Source of the DNA: JBKHJA01 sp046538375
GTDB lineage: Bacteria > Acidobacteriota > Aminicenantia > Aminicenantales > Aminicenantaceae
Assembly: GCA_046538375.1 (NCBI GenBank)
Contig: JBKHJA010000004.1
Coordinates: 1-50,382 of the forward strand
Reading direction: 5' to 3'
Length of the DNA: 50,382 bases
The position numbers were made by a program, and so were the translations under genes. Of this stretch, positions 1 to 6,711 are shown piece after piece; positions within the stretch are counted from its first letter, which is position 1; each line of letters begins with the position of its first letter. The notes beneath the pieces were generated by a model. That model made no database searches, was not told where the DNA came from, and saw only the letters and a program-made list of their open reading frames with translations.

Positions 1-232
1 CGGAGGAAGAATCCTCCGCTCTGCGACCAAAGGGACATATCCCCTTGGAACCCCAACTGATTTGTGGAAAGCCACAAATCAGGAAAATTAGCTCCCATTC
101 GGACTTCGCTCTCCTCTCCTTCGGAGAGGAACCATGTCCGCTCAGTCCTCATAGGGGCTTCCTCACCCCCCATCCCTCACCCCTTTTAATCAAAATATAT
201 ATTTATACTCATCACGGTTTTAGAAATGCTTT
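1..232 (+). repeat. Dispersed palindromic MITE-like element, copy A (left end outside window)
   Basis: From about 83 to 232 this matches the dispersed repeat also seen at 4737, 5920, 14325 and 24554. It has the core with the CCTCTCC-TTC-GGAGAGG hairpin (around 115-131), one inner arm (163-183), an AT-rich segment (about 187-215) and an outer end TAGAAATGCTT (221-231). To the left the sequence differs from the other copies and is a run of hairpins: CGGAGGA/TCCTCCG (1-7 / 12-18), CCAAAGGG/CCCCTTGG (28-35 / 41-48, one mismatch) and an 11 bp perfect stem (57-67 / 72-82) with a 4-nt loop. It lies downstream of the glycosyltransferase stop codon at 294, so it may also shape the 3' end of that transcript. 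Confidence 0.8.
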
Positions 233-293
233 CGGAACCAAGGGGCTTTTTCTACATGGACCAGGCTCTGTCACCAAACTCCCTGCTCTGTTT

Positions 294-980
294 TTATTTG
301 AAGAACTTGAATCTGAATATGTGGAAGACAGCGGCAAGTCCATCTTTCCAGCCAATTTTCTTGCCCTCGCTGTAGTCTCTTCCTGAATAGGAGATGGGGA
401 CTTCATAAATTCTGCACTTCAGTTTGGCCAGCTTGATGGTGATCTCCGGTTCAAATCCGAATCTTTTTGATTTCAGGCTGATCTTATCCAGGATGTCTTT
501 CCTGAAGACCTTGTAGCACGTTTCCATATCCGAGAGATTCAAGTTGGAAAGTATATTGGAAAGGGTAGTCAGAAGTTTGTTTCCCACGTAATGCCAGAAA
601 AATAAAACTCTATGGGGGCCGCCGAGGAAACGGGAGCCGTAGACGGCATCAGCACGGCCGTCCAGGATTGGCTCTAAGAGCGCTGGGTAGTCGCTGGGAT
701 TGTACTCCAAATCCGCATCTTGAATCAGCACGATATCCCCTTCTGCCTCGGAAAAACCGGTTTTGAGAGCAGCTCCTTTCCCCAGATTCCGGGAGTGGAA
801 GATTTTTTTTATATTGGGGTGGTTCAATTTTTTGATAACATGGCGGGTCCCGTCAGTGGAGCCGTCATCCACGATGATGATTTCTTTTTCCATGTTCACA
901 TCTGCGTTTTGAACCCGGCTGATAAGCTCTTCGATGGTGTTTTTTTCGTTGAGCACAGGGACGACCACGGAGAGTTTCAT
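294..980 (-). CDS. Family 2 glycosyltransferase (DPM1/GtrB-like)
   Basis: A 228-residue GT-A fold glycosyltransferase. It opens directly with the strand that binds the nucleotide-sugar (KLSVVVPVLNE), followed by VDDGSTD near residue 39 and the DxD-like QDADLEY near residue 88; the GSRFLGG motif is typical of dolichyl/polyprenyl-phosphate sugar synthases. There is no C-terminal transmembrane pair, so it resembles soluble DPM1-type enzymes more than GtrB. The likely role is transfer of a sugar from a nucleotide-sugar to a lipid carrier or glycan. It is the last gene of the lpxK - acyltransferase - rph - UXS operon and starts 4 nt after the UXS stop. Family assignment is firm; donor and acceptor are unknown. 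Confidence 0.9.
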   Translation of the reverse strand: MKLSVVVPVLNEKNTIEELISRVQNADVNMEKEIIIVDDGSTDGTRHVIKKLNHPNIKKIFHSRNLGKGAALKTGFSEAEGDIVLIQDADLEYNPSDYPALLEPILDGRADAVYGSRFLGGPHRVLFFWHYVGNKLLTTLSNILSNLNLSDMETCYKVFRKDILDKISLKSKRFGFEPEITIKLAKLKCRIYEVPISYSGRDYSEGKKIGWKDGLAAVFHIFRFKFFK

Positions 981-984
981 GGTG

Positions 985-1929
985 CTAATCTCTTTTTATG
1001 CCCAATTTTTGCTTAAAATAATGGATGGTTTTTGCCAGCCCTTCTTCCAGCTCTACTTTGGGTTCCCAACCCAGCCTGTCTTTGGCCAGAGCGATATCCG
1101 GACATCTTCTCACCGGATCATCGGAAGGGAGGGGTTTATGCACGATTCTGGAGGGGCTTTGGGTGAGGTTGATAATTTTTTCTGCCAGCTCCAGGATGGT
1201 GTATTCCTGTGGATTTCCCAGATTGATGGGGCCTGTAAAATCCTCTGTTTCCATCACCGCAATGAGGCCCTGAACCAGGTCAGAGACATAACAGAAGGAA
1301 CGGGTTTGAGTTCCATCTCCATACACGGTCAGGGGTTTTTTCCGCAGTGCCTGGACGATAAAGTTGCTGACCACCCGGCCGTCATCCACGGCCATCCGGG
1401 GGCCATAGGTGTTGAAGATGCGCACGATTTTGATGTCCACTTCATTCTGCCGATGATAATCCAGCATCAATGTTTCTGCCACCCTTTTGCCTTCGTCGTA
1501 GCAGCTTCGCAGGCCGATGGGATTGACATTTCCCCAATAGCCTTCAGACTGAGGATGCACTTTGGCGTCTCCGTATACTTCTGAAGAGGAAGCAAGGAGG
1601 ATGCGGGCTTTTATCCTTTTGGCCAGCCCTAACATATTGATGGTTCCCATCACATTGGTCTTGACCGTTTTGATGGGATTGTACTGGTAATGGATGGGAG
1701 AGGCGGGACAGGCAAGATGGTATATTTTGTCCACTTCCACCAGAAGGGGAGTGATGATATCATGGCGGATCAGTTCAAAATAGGGATTGGAGAAGAGATG
1801 GCAGATATTGTCTTTATTTCCTGAAAAGAAATTGTCCGCACAAAGCACATCTGATCCTTTCTCCAAAAGATATTCACAGAGGTGGCTCCCCAGAAATCCT
1901 GCTCCTCCTGTGACCAGAATATGATTCAT
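985..1929 (-). CDS. NAD-dependent UDP-glucuronate decarboxylase / UDP-sugar epimerase
   Basis: A 314-residue extended short-chain dehydrogenase/reductase. The N-terminal Rossmann motif is GGAGFLGSH (residues 8-16), the catalytic serine region is ASSSEVYG (113-120), and the YxxxK pair is Tyr144 and Lys148. The sequence pattern (NTYGPRM, the RSFCYVSDLV segment) is closest to UDP-xylose synthase (UXS), which oxidises and decarboxylates UDP-glucuronate; an epimerase role cannot be excluded by eye. It overlaps the rph stop by 4 nt (ATGA) and is followed at once by a glycosyltransferase, suggesting it makes the donor sugar for surface glycan or LPS decoration. Confidence 0.88.
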   Translation of the reverse strand: MNHILVTGGAGFLGSHLCEYLLEKGSDVLCADNFFSGNKDNICHLFSNPYFELIRHDIITPLLVEVDKIYHLACPASPIHYQYNPIKTVKTNVMGTINMLGLAKRIKARILLASSSEVYGDAKVHPQSEGYWGNVNPIGLRSCYDEGKRVAETLMLDYHRQNEVDIKIVRIFNTYGPRMAVDDGRVVSNFIVQALRKKPLTVYGDGTQTRSFCYVSDLVQGLIAVMETEDFTGPINLGNPQEYTILELAEKIINLTQSPSRIVHKPLPSDDPVRRCPDIALAKDRLGWEPKVELEEGLAKTIHYFKQKLGIKRD

Positions 1930-2687
1930 TTTTTCTCTCCTTCTGCTCCGTAGACCATAAAAAGAAGGCTATTTTTTTTAAGAACATCTTTTTGAATTTG
2001 GATCATTTCTTTTATTCCTTTATCCGCTAAGTCCAGAAGGGATTCCAATTGTTTTCGGGAGAAAGGCTCTTTTTCAGCGGTGACTTGGACTTCAACGATT
2101 TGGCCGGTATCGGTCCCCACCACATTCATGTCAATCTCAGCCTTGGAGTCTTCACTGTAATCAAGATCAAGGAGCATTTCGCCTTCCACCACTCCCACGC
2201 TCACCCCGCTGACCAGATGTCTGAGAGGCATCTGGTCGATGATTTTTTCTTCTATCATTTTCTTTAAAGCCAGAGCCAGGGCCACACAGCCAGCAGTGAT
2301 AGAAGCGGTTCTGGTTCCGCCGTCAGCCTGGATAACATCGCAGTCCACGATGATGGTTCTCTCTCCCAGGACATCAAGCTCTGTCACTGCCCGCAGGGAT
2401 CGGCCGATGAGGCGCTGGATTTCTTGATTCCGACCGGATACTCTCCCCGGAGTTCTTTCCCGCAGGGTTCTTTTTTCCGTGGAGCGGGGAAGCATGGAAT
2501 ATTCGGCCGTGATCCAGCCTTGGCCGCTTTTCTTTAAAAAATAAGGAACTTTTTCTTCGATGCTGGCAGCAGCCATGACTTTTGTTTTTCCCATTTCTAT
2601 GAGAGCTGATCCATCAGCAAAATCAAGGTAATCGGGTCTTATTTTAATGGGTCTCAGTTCGTCTGAGGGGCGTTTTTTGGCTCTCAT
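1926..2687 (-). CDS. rph: Ribonuclease PH
   Basis: A 253-residue phosphorolytic 3'-to-5' exoribonuclease that trims tRNA 3' ends, leaving the mature CCA. Recognised from RPIKI near the N-terminus, the TAEYSMLPRST and GRNQEIQRLIGRSLRAV signatures, the DCDVIQADGGTRTASITG-like phosphate site (here TASITAGCV) and the DLDYSEDS acidic metal site. Length is normal for the family. It starts 9 nt after the acyltransferase gene and overlaps the next gene by 4 nt, so it is embedded in an envelope operon; the usual partner rdgB is not present. Confidence in function is high; the operon position is the odd part. Confidence 0.97.
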   Translation of the reverse strand: MRAKKRPSDELRPIKIRPDYLDFADGSALIEMGKTKVMAAASIEEKVPYFLKKSGQGWITAEYSMLPRSTEKRTLRERTPGRVSGRNQEIQRLIGRSLRAVTELDVLGERTIIVDCDVIQADGGTRTASITAGCVALALALKKMIEEKIIDQMPLRHLVSGVSVGVVEGEMLLDLDYSEDSKAEIDMNVVGTDTGQIVEVQVTAEKEPFSRKQLESLLDLADKGIKEMIQIQKDVLKKNSLLFMVYGAEGEKK

Positions 2688-2696
2688 CAGTCCTGT

Positions 2697-3635
2697 TTAA
2701 GATTGAATCTGGTGAACTTCTGAGGATTGTCGATCTTTATCTTCTCCTTCTGGTCTTGTTTTCCACCTTCTATGGAACCAAAACCAATAATTGGGGTTCT
2801 TTCGAATTTGAGCTTCTATAATCTTAGTGCATATCTGGGTGATTTTCAACACATCCTCCGGATGGCCCTTCTGAGATACATGAACAGGGGGGTGTATTTT
2901 CAGAACGTAACGGTCAGAAGATAGGGGATAGCAGAAAGCAGGCACAAGAGGTGCCCGGGTTCTGGAGAAAAAAGTGGCCAGGCTGGGAGTGGTGGCTGCT
3001 TTTTTACCGAAGAAATCCACGAAAACGGCTTGGCTGTGGAGGACATTCTGGTCTATCAGAAAGGCCACCATTTCTTTGGCTCCGAGCGAGTGGAGAATAG
3101 GTCTGGTGGCCTGATATTTGGATATCACCTCTGATCCCAAATTTTTTCTGATTTTTTGAAGCTGTTTATCCAAAAGCTTGTTATCCAGAGGCCGGGCGAT
3201 CACCTTCAATTTCCCCTTTTGAGAGAAAAAAAAGGAAGCAATCTCCCAGTTTCCATAGTGAGCTGAGAAAAGAAGGACCCCTCTGCCCTGGTTGAGTGCT
3301 TGATCAAGGTTTTTTTCTCCCTCCACAGCCAGGATTCTGCTCTTTTTCCGGTGGCTGAGGAAAGAAAATTTCAAAGTGTCCACCACCACCTGACCGAAAT
3401 TTTGGAAGCATTCAAGAGAAGTTTTTCTTAGAAATTGAGTTGATATCTGAGGGGCAAAGGCTGTTTTCAGGTTGCCTTGGGCGATAAGGCGGTGTTTTTT
3501 ATCAAAAAAATAAGCCAGTGATCCCACCATCCGTCCCCAGGAGAGACAAACAGGCCGAGGCAGGATAAACACGAACATTTTTACCATTAAAAAAAGAAGA
3601 TATTCCAGCACTTCCCTGATTGTTTTCATGCTCAT
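2697..3635 (-). CDS. Lipid A biosynthesis lauroyl/myristoyl acyltransferase (LpxL/HtrB family)
   Basis: A 312-residue inner-membrane acyltransferase of the LpxL/LpxM family. It has an N-terminal hydrophobic anchor (about residues 11-30), the catalytic HX4E motif in SAHYGNWE (His126, Glu131), and the C-terminal WFWFHRRWKTRP motif typical of the family. It transfers a secondary acyl chain from acyl-ACP to a Kdo-lipid A precursor. Its ATG overlaps the lpxK stop by 4 nt, linking it to the kinase step just before it in the pathway. Which chain and position it acylates (LpxL or LpxM) cannot be told from sequence. Confidence 0.92.
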   Translation of the reverse strand: MSMKTIREVLEYLLFLMVKMFVFILPRPVCLSWGRMVGSLAYFFDKKHRLIAQGNLKTAFAPQISTQFLRKTSLECFQNFGQVVVDTLKFSFLSHRKKSRILAVEGEKNLDQALNQGRGVLLFSAHYGNWEIASFFFSQKGKLKVIARPLDNKLLDKQLQKIRKNLGSEVISKYQATRPILHSLGAKEMVAFLIDQNVLHSQAVFVDFFGKKAATTPSLATFFSRTRAPLVPAFCYPLSSDRYVLKIHPPVHVSQKGHPEDVLKITQICTKIIEAQIRKNPNYWFWFHRRWKTRPEGEDKDRQSSEVHQIQS

Positions 3636-4654
3636 GACCGATCTTTATTCTGGAGGAAGGAAAGGACGGTGCTGTAAAATTTTTTTTCTATTTCCACGTC
3701 GATTTTAAGGTAGCAGGCTGGAAATTTTTGACCGGCCATCAGAGGAGCCAATTTTACGGCATCTTTCTCGGTGGTGATCAGGGCATCTGCTTTTGCCCTG
3801 CGAAATGTCTGGATGATTTTGTCCAGGGAAGGCTGGGGATAAGGATGATGATCAGGAAATTTCAAAAAAGATACAGGGTGTATTTCCTGTTCCTGAAGTA
3901 AAGAATAGAATCTTTGCGGCCGAGCGATGCCGCAGAAAGCCATGACTTTTTTTCCCCTGATTTTGGCCATTGGTATGTTTGCGGCCTGGTTTCCTAATTT
4001 GAAAAGGCCGCGGCAGGTCACTCTGTATTCAAAAGCAGATGATGGAATCAGGGAGCTTCTCGCAGTTTTTTTTCCTGTTGATTTATCCATGCTTTTGATC
4101 AACACCACCTGTGCCCTTTCCAGAGAGGAGAGAGGCTCCCGCAGAGCATTCTTTTCAGATGGATCATAAAGGACAATATCCAGGTCTCGATGAATGCGGC
4201 GGTGCTGGAAGCCGTCATCCAGGACTCCCACATCAAACCCGGTATTTTTTGCTCTATAACAAGAAGCCAGGCGGTTTCGGCCTACAAAAATCCCAGCTCT
4301 GGGGATGTTTTTGGCCACCATGAAGGCTTCGTCGCCAGAGTCCTCCCACCGGCCTAAGATGTTACGGCCATCTGAGAGCACTCCTCCTGACTTTTCCCAG
4401 TTTCCTTTGTATCCTCTTGTGATCATGGCCGGTTTATAACCTTGATCGAGGAGAAGAGATATTATTTTCATGACTAACGGCGTTTTCTCTGACCCCCCGA
4501 AGGTGATGTTCCCTATGCTGATGACAGGAAAGGGCGCTTTTTTTGGCTTGATGAGCTTCCATCGGTAAACAAGATTTTTGGCCTGGCATACTGATCGGTA
4601 AGCATGGGAAAGGACGAAAAGGAAGAAATTCATCCTACGGCGACTATACACCAT
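3632..4654 (-). CDS. lpxK: Tetraacyldisaccharide 4'-kinase
   Basis: A 340-residue lipid A 4'-kinase that phosphorylates the disaccharide-1-phosphate on the inner face of the inner membrane. Family hallmarks are the N-terminal amphipathic/hydrophobic helix, SIGNITFGGSEKTP (P-loop, 46-59), ITRGYKG, and VLDDGFQHR. In the P-loop the residue before the lysine is Glu56 (codon 4489-4487), where LpxK proteins usually have Gly (GGTGKTP). Two starts are possible: the ATG at 4654 used here and the ATG at 4633 (MNFFLF). A promoter with -10 at 4643-4648 would favour the start at 4633. It is first in an operon with the acyltransferase, rph, UXS and GT2 genes. Confidence 0.93.
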   Translation of the reverse strand: MVYSRRRMNFFLFVLSHAYRSVCQAKNLVYRWKLIKPKKAPFPVISIGNITFGGSEKTPLVMKIISLLLDQGYKPAMITRGYKGNWEKSGGVLSDGRNILGRWEDSGDEAFMVAKNIPRAGIFVGRNRLASCYRAKNTGFDVGVLDDGFQHRRIHRDLDIVLYDPSEKNALREPLSSLERAQVVLIKSMDKSTGKKTARSSLIPSSAFEYRVTCRGLFKLGNQAANIPMAKIRGKKVMAFCGIARPQRFYSLLQEQEIHPVSFLKFPDHHPYPQPSLDKIIQTFRRAKADALITTEKDAVKLAPLMAGQKFPACYLKIDVEIEKKFYSTVLSFLQNKDRS

Positions 4655-4671
4655 TCATTTTTCCGTTTCAA
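4643..4671 (-). promoter_or_regulatory. Predicted sigma-70 promoter of the lpxK operon
   Basis: Reading the minus strand, TTGAAA (4671-4666) is followed by a 17-nt spacer and TATAGT (4648-4643). The -10 ends 9 nt before the ATG at 4633, so transcription would begin at or just before that codon (near-leaderless). The -10 falls inside the longer form of the ORF, which argues for the shorter start. Read by eye only. Confidence 0.5.
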
Positions 4672-4690
4672 GAAAATAGGGTTCTGGAGT

Positions 4691-4720
4691 CACCTCCTAT
4701 CACGGATAAAGAAATGCTTA
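4691..4720 (+). repeat. Fragment of the MITE-like element (right end only)
   Basis: The stretch with CACCTCCTATCAC and GATAAAGAAATGCTTA matches the right end of copy E (CACCCCTATCACTGAAAAAGAAATGC). No left end or core is visible, so it looks like a remnant of an older insertion immediately beside copy B, in the gap between lpxK and the secreted protein gene at 5030. Confidence 0.55.
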
Positions 4721-4736
4721 CATGCTGGTAACATAT

Positions 4737-4958
4737 GAATGCATCCCCCAAAACCGTGATGAGTATAAATATATACTGATAGTGAAAGGTGAGGGATAGG
4801 GGGTCGTCAGCACGCTAATTTTCCCCAGCGAGGAAAATTAGCTCCCGTTCGGACTTCACTCTCCTCTCCTTCAGAGAGGAACCATGCCCGCTCAGTCCTC
4901 ACAGGGGCTTCCTCACCCCCTATCCCTCACCCTTATCACGAAAATAAGGATGCTTCTG
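4737..4958 (+). repeat. MITE-like element, copy B (core inverted relative to copies A, C and E)
   Basis: Outer AT-rich flank (CAAAACCGTGATGAG then ATAAATATATAC), then an inner arm at 4788-4804, a core at 4805-4914, and a second inner arm at 4915-4931. The two arms are a perfect 17 bp inverted repeat (GGTGAGGGATAGGGGGT and its complement). The core contains CTAATTTTCC/GGAAAATTAG and CCTCTCC/GGAGAGG-type hairpins. Relative to the AT-rich flank the core runs opposite to copies A, C and E. A possible 8 bp imperfect direct repeat, T[A/G]ACATAT, flanks it (4729-4736 and 4959-4966). With the 4691 fragment and two promoters it accounts for most of the 375 bp gap 4655-5029. Confidence 0.85.
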
Positions 4959-4967
4959 TGACATATC

Positions 4968-4996
4968 TTTACAGATAAATGACAATTTCATATAAT
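4968..4996 (+). promoter_or_regulatory. Predicted sigma-70 promoter of the secreted protein gene at 5030
   Basis: TTTACA (4968-4973), a 17-nt spacer, then a perfect TATAAT (4991-4996). Transcription would start near 5003, giving a leader of about 27 nt that carries the strong Shine-Dalgarno AAGGAGG at 5018-5024. It begins directly after the end of repeat copy B, so the element insertion defines the upstream boundary of this promoter. Confidence 0.7.
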
Positions 4997-5029
4997 ATCT
5001 GCTGATTTTTTCCTTTAAAGGAGGAGCAA

Positions 5030-5896
5030 ATGAGGAAAAAAACACTCATCCCCATTCTCATAGTGATCATTTCCTTTGCCTTCTCTGTGTGCAGGAGGCA
5101 AGGTGAAGTTAAGGGAGTTCTTCTGGATGTGGCTTTTTCGGAGTCTCCTTTAACAGACAATCTGATAACAGACATGAGATATAAATGGACCATTGATGAT
5201 GAGTTTGTGGAGCTAAACAGGGATTATTATGTTTATGTCCATTTCTGGCATAATAACAATATGCTTTTTCAGGATGACCATACCCCTGAAGTACAGACTT
5301 CGGAATGGAAACCCGGTCAGGAATACACTTATTCTCGTCGAATCTACATCCCCCCTTTTATCGACGAGTTTGACCCCCAGTTCAAGGGAGAGGAAACCTT
5401 GGAGCTCTCCGTGGGCTTTTATTCTCCTTATGACAGGAGCGGAAAGTCGAAAAAGAAGGTTTTATCAAAAGAGCTCAAAGTCCTTCCTCCTCCTGCTGAT
5501 ACCCCTGAAATCATCTATGAACAAGGATGGTATGACTTAGAAAAAAATCCGCAGGCATTTCTCAAGCAGTGGAGGTGGACTGAGAAGGAGGCCCGATGCC
5601 TCATCGATAATCCTCACCGTGATGCCCTTTTGGTCATAAGGGGAGGAATCAATCCTGATGCCGCGGAGGATCAAAAGGTCATTTTTAAGATTGACGATTT
5701 GATTCTGGATGAATTCATCCCTGAACAAAGTCATTTTGAGAAATCATACAAGATAAAAAAAGAAATGCTGGGTGAAGGAGATGAGTTCTACTTGACAGTG
5801 GCCACGGATAAGACTTTTATTCCATCTCAGGTCATTCCCAACTCCAAAGATCAAAGAGAACTGGGCGTTCAAATCTCATTCATCTATTTCAGATAA
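5030..5896 (+). CDS. Secreted or lipid-anchored protein of unknown function
   Basis: A 288-residue protein I do not recognise. The N-terminus (MRKKTLIPILIVIISFAFSVC) is a signal sequence ending in Cys21; the residues before the Cys (FSV) are not a good lipobox, so lipidation is uncertain. The body looks beta-rich, with alternating hydrophobic strands and segments such as YVHFWHNNNMLFQDDHTP and RRIYIPPF, reminiscent of an immunoglobulin-like beta-sandwich. The start is set by a strong AAGGAGG site 5 nt upstream of the ATG. It stands alone as a single-gene unit between two copies of the dispersed repeat (B before, C after), with its own promoter. Confidence 0.85.
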   Translation: MRKKTLIPILIVIISFAFSVCRRQGEVKGVLLDVAFSESPLTDNLITDMRYKWTIDDEFVELNRDYYVYVHFWHNNNMLFQDDHTPEVQTSEWKPGQEYTYSRRIYIPPFIDEFDPQFKGEETLELSVGFYSPYDRSGKSKKKVLSKELKVLPPPADTPEIIYEQGWYDLEKNPQAFLKQWRWTEKEARCLIDNPHRDALLVIRGGINPDAAEDQKVIFKIDDLILDEFIPEQSHFEKSYKIKKEMLGEGDEFYLTVATDKTFIPSQVIPNSKDQRELGVQISFIYFR

Positions 5897-5919
5897 TAAG
5901 CCAGGCAAATGGGACAGGC

Positions 5920-6132
5920 GAAGCATTTCCAAAACCGTGATAAATATATATGTTGATTGAAAGGGGTGAGGGATGGGGGGTGAGGAAGCCCCTATGAGGA
6001 CTGAGCGGGCACGGTTTCTCTCCGAAGGAGAGGAGAGCGAAGTCCGAATGGGAGCTAATTTTCCTCGCTGGGGAAAATAAGCGTGCTGACGACCCCCCTC
6101 CCTCACCCCCCAATCAGGGAAAAGAAATGCTT
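5920..6132 (+). repeat. MITE-like element, copy C
   Basis: Lies between the convergent genes ending at 5896 and 6143. Outer terminal inverted repeats are exact over 9 bp: AAGCATTTC (5921-5929) and GAAATGCTT (6124-6132). Inside are an AT-rich flank with CAAAACCGTGAT, an inner arm about 5963-5981, the core, and an opposing inner arm about 6093-6112. The core carries the CTCTCC-GAA-GGAGAG hairpin and the GCTAATTTTCC/GGGAAAAT-type pair. The orientation of flank versus core is the same as in copies A and E. Its place between convergent genes means it could also act as a bidirectional transcript end. Confidence 0.85.
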
Positions 6133-6142
6133 ACGGGGTAGG

Positions 6143-6682
6143 CTATTTTTTGCCTTGCTGGCTCCAGCGTTCAAGTTCTTTTCTAATCTCTTCCTCTTCT
6201 TTTTTTGCCTTTTGAAGTTTCAGGTAGGTCTCACTTATTTCTCTTTGGATGCTGTCTCTTGAAGTCATATCATCCAAGCTGTAGAACTCCTGCCACAGGC
6301 CGTTCATCTTAAGGGATAATAAACCCACATATTCTTTGGCCTTCTCCCATCTCTGTTCAAGGTCTGAAATTTTTTTGTTGAGATTGGCTGTTTTTTGTTC
6401 TTCAGCAGGCTGAGGTACATCAGGGATTGTGGTTTCCCGGGGAGTGATGGGAATGCGTTTTTCTTGTTCTTCTTCTGGGGGGAGAGGAACGGAAACAGCA
6501 GGCTTTTTTTTGAATTTTTGAAGGTCAGCATTGGTCACCACTATCCCTTTCTTCCCTTTGAGTCTTTGGCGCCTCTCTTTTTCTTTTTGGGCTAACTCAA
6601 CCAGACTTTGGGAGAAGAGAAAGGAAGAGAGAAGGAGAGGAAGAGTGAGAGCAGAAATGATTTTTTTCCCATCCATGTTCAT
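6143..6682 (-). CDS. Secreted coiled-coil protein of unknown function
   Basis: About 179 residues from the ATG at 6682 (MNMDGKK). A signal peptide (ISALTLPLLLSSFLFSQS) is followed by SLVELAQKEKERRQRLKGKK and VVTNADLQKFKKK, a charged stretch I associate with a family of small exported proteins in Acidobacteria-like genomes (recollection, not a search). Then come a Pro/Glu-rich linker and a C-terminal alpha-helical coiled coil (about 100 residues, heptad-like Leu/Lys/Glu). A TTG at 6715 overlaps the comEC stop as TTGA and would add 11 residues, but it would spoil the signal peptide; neither start has a clear ribosome-binding site. Probably co-transcribed with comEC. Confidence 0.8.
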   Translation of the reverse strand: MNMDGKKIISALTLPLLLSSFLFSQSLVELAQKEKERRQRLKGKKGIVVTNADLQKFKKKPAVSVPLPPEEEQEKRIPITPRETTIPDVPQPAEEQKTANLNKKISDLEQRWEKAKEYVGLLSLKMNGLWQEFYSLDDMTSRDSIQREISETYLKLQKAKKEEEEIRKELERWSQQGKK

Positions 6683-6711
6683 TTTTAAGATACATAAAAT
6701 CATAAACGGTG

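Noticed and set aside
45..386. Open frame over repeat copy A (and matching frames over copies C and E)
   Set aside because: The shared peptide (around SSHSDFALLSFGE) is only the translation of the repeat; each copy is cut differently, lacks a ribosome-binding site and has no consistent start.
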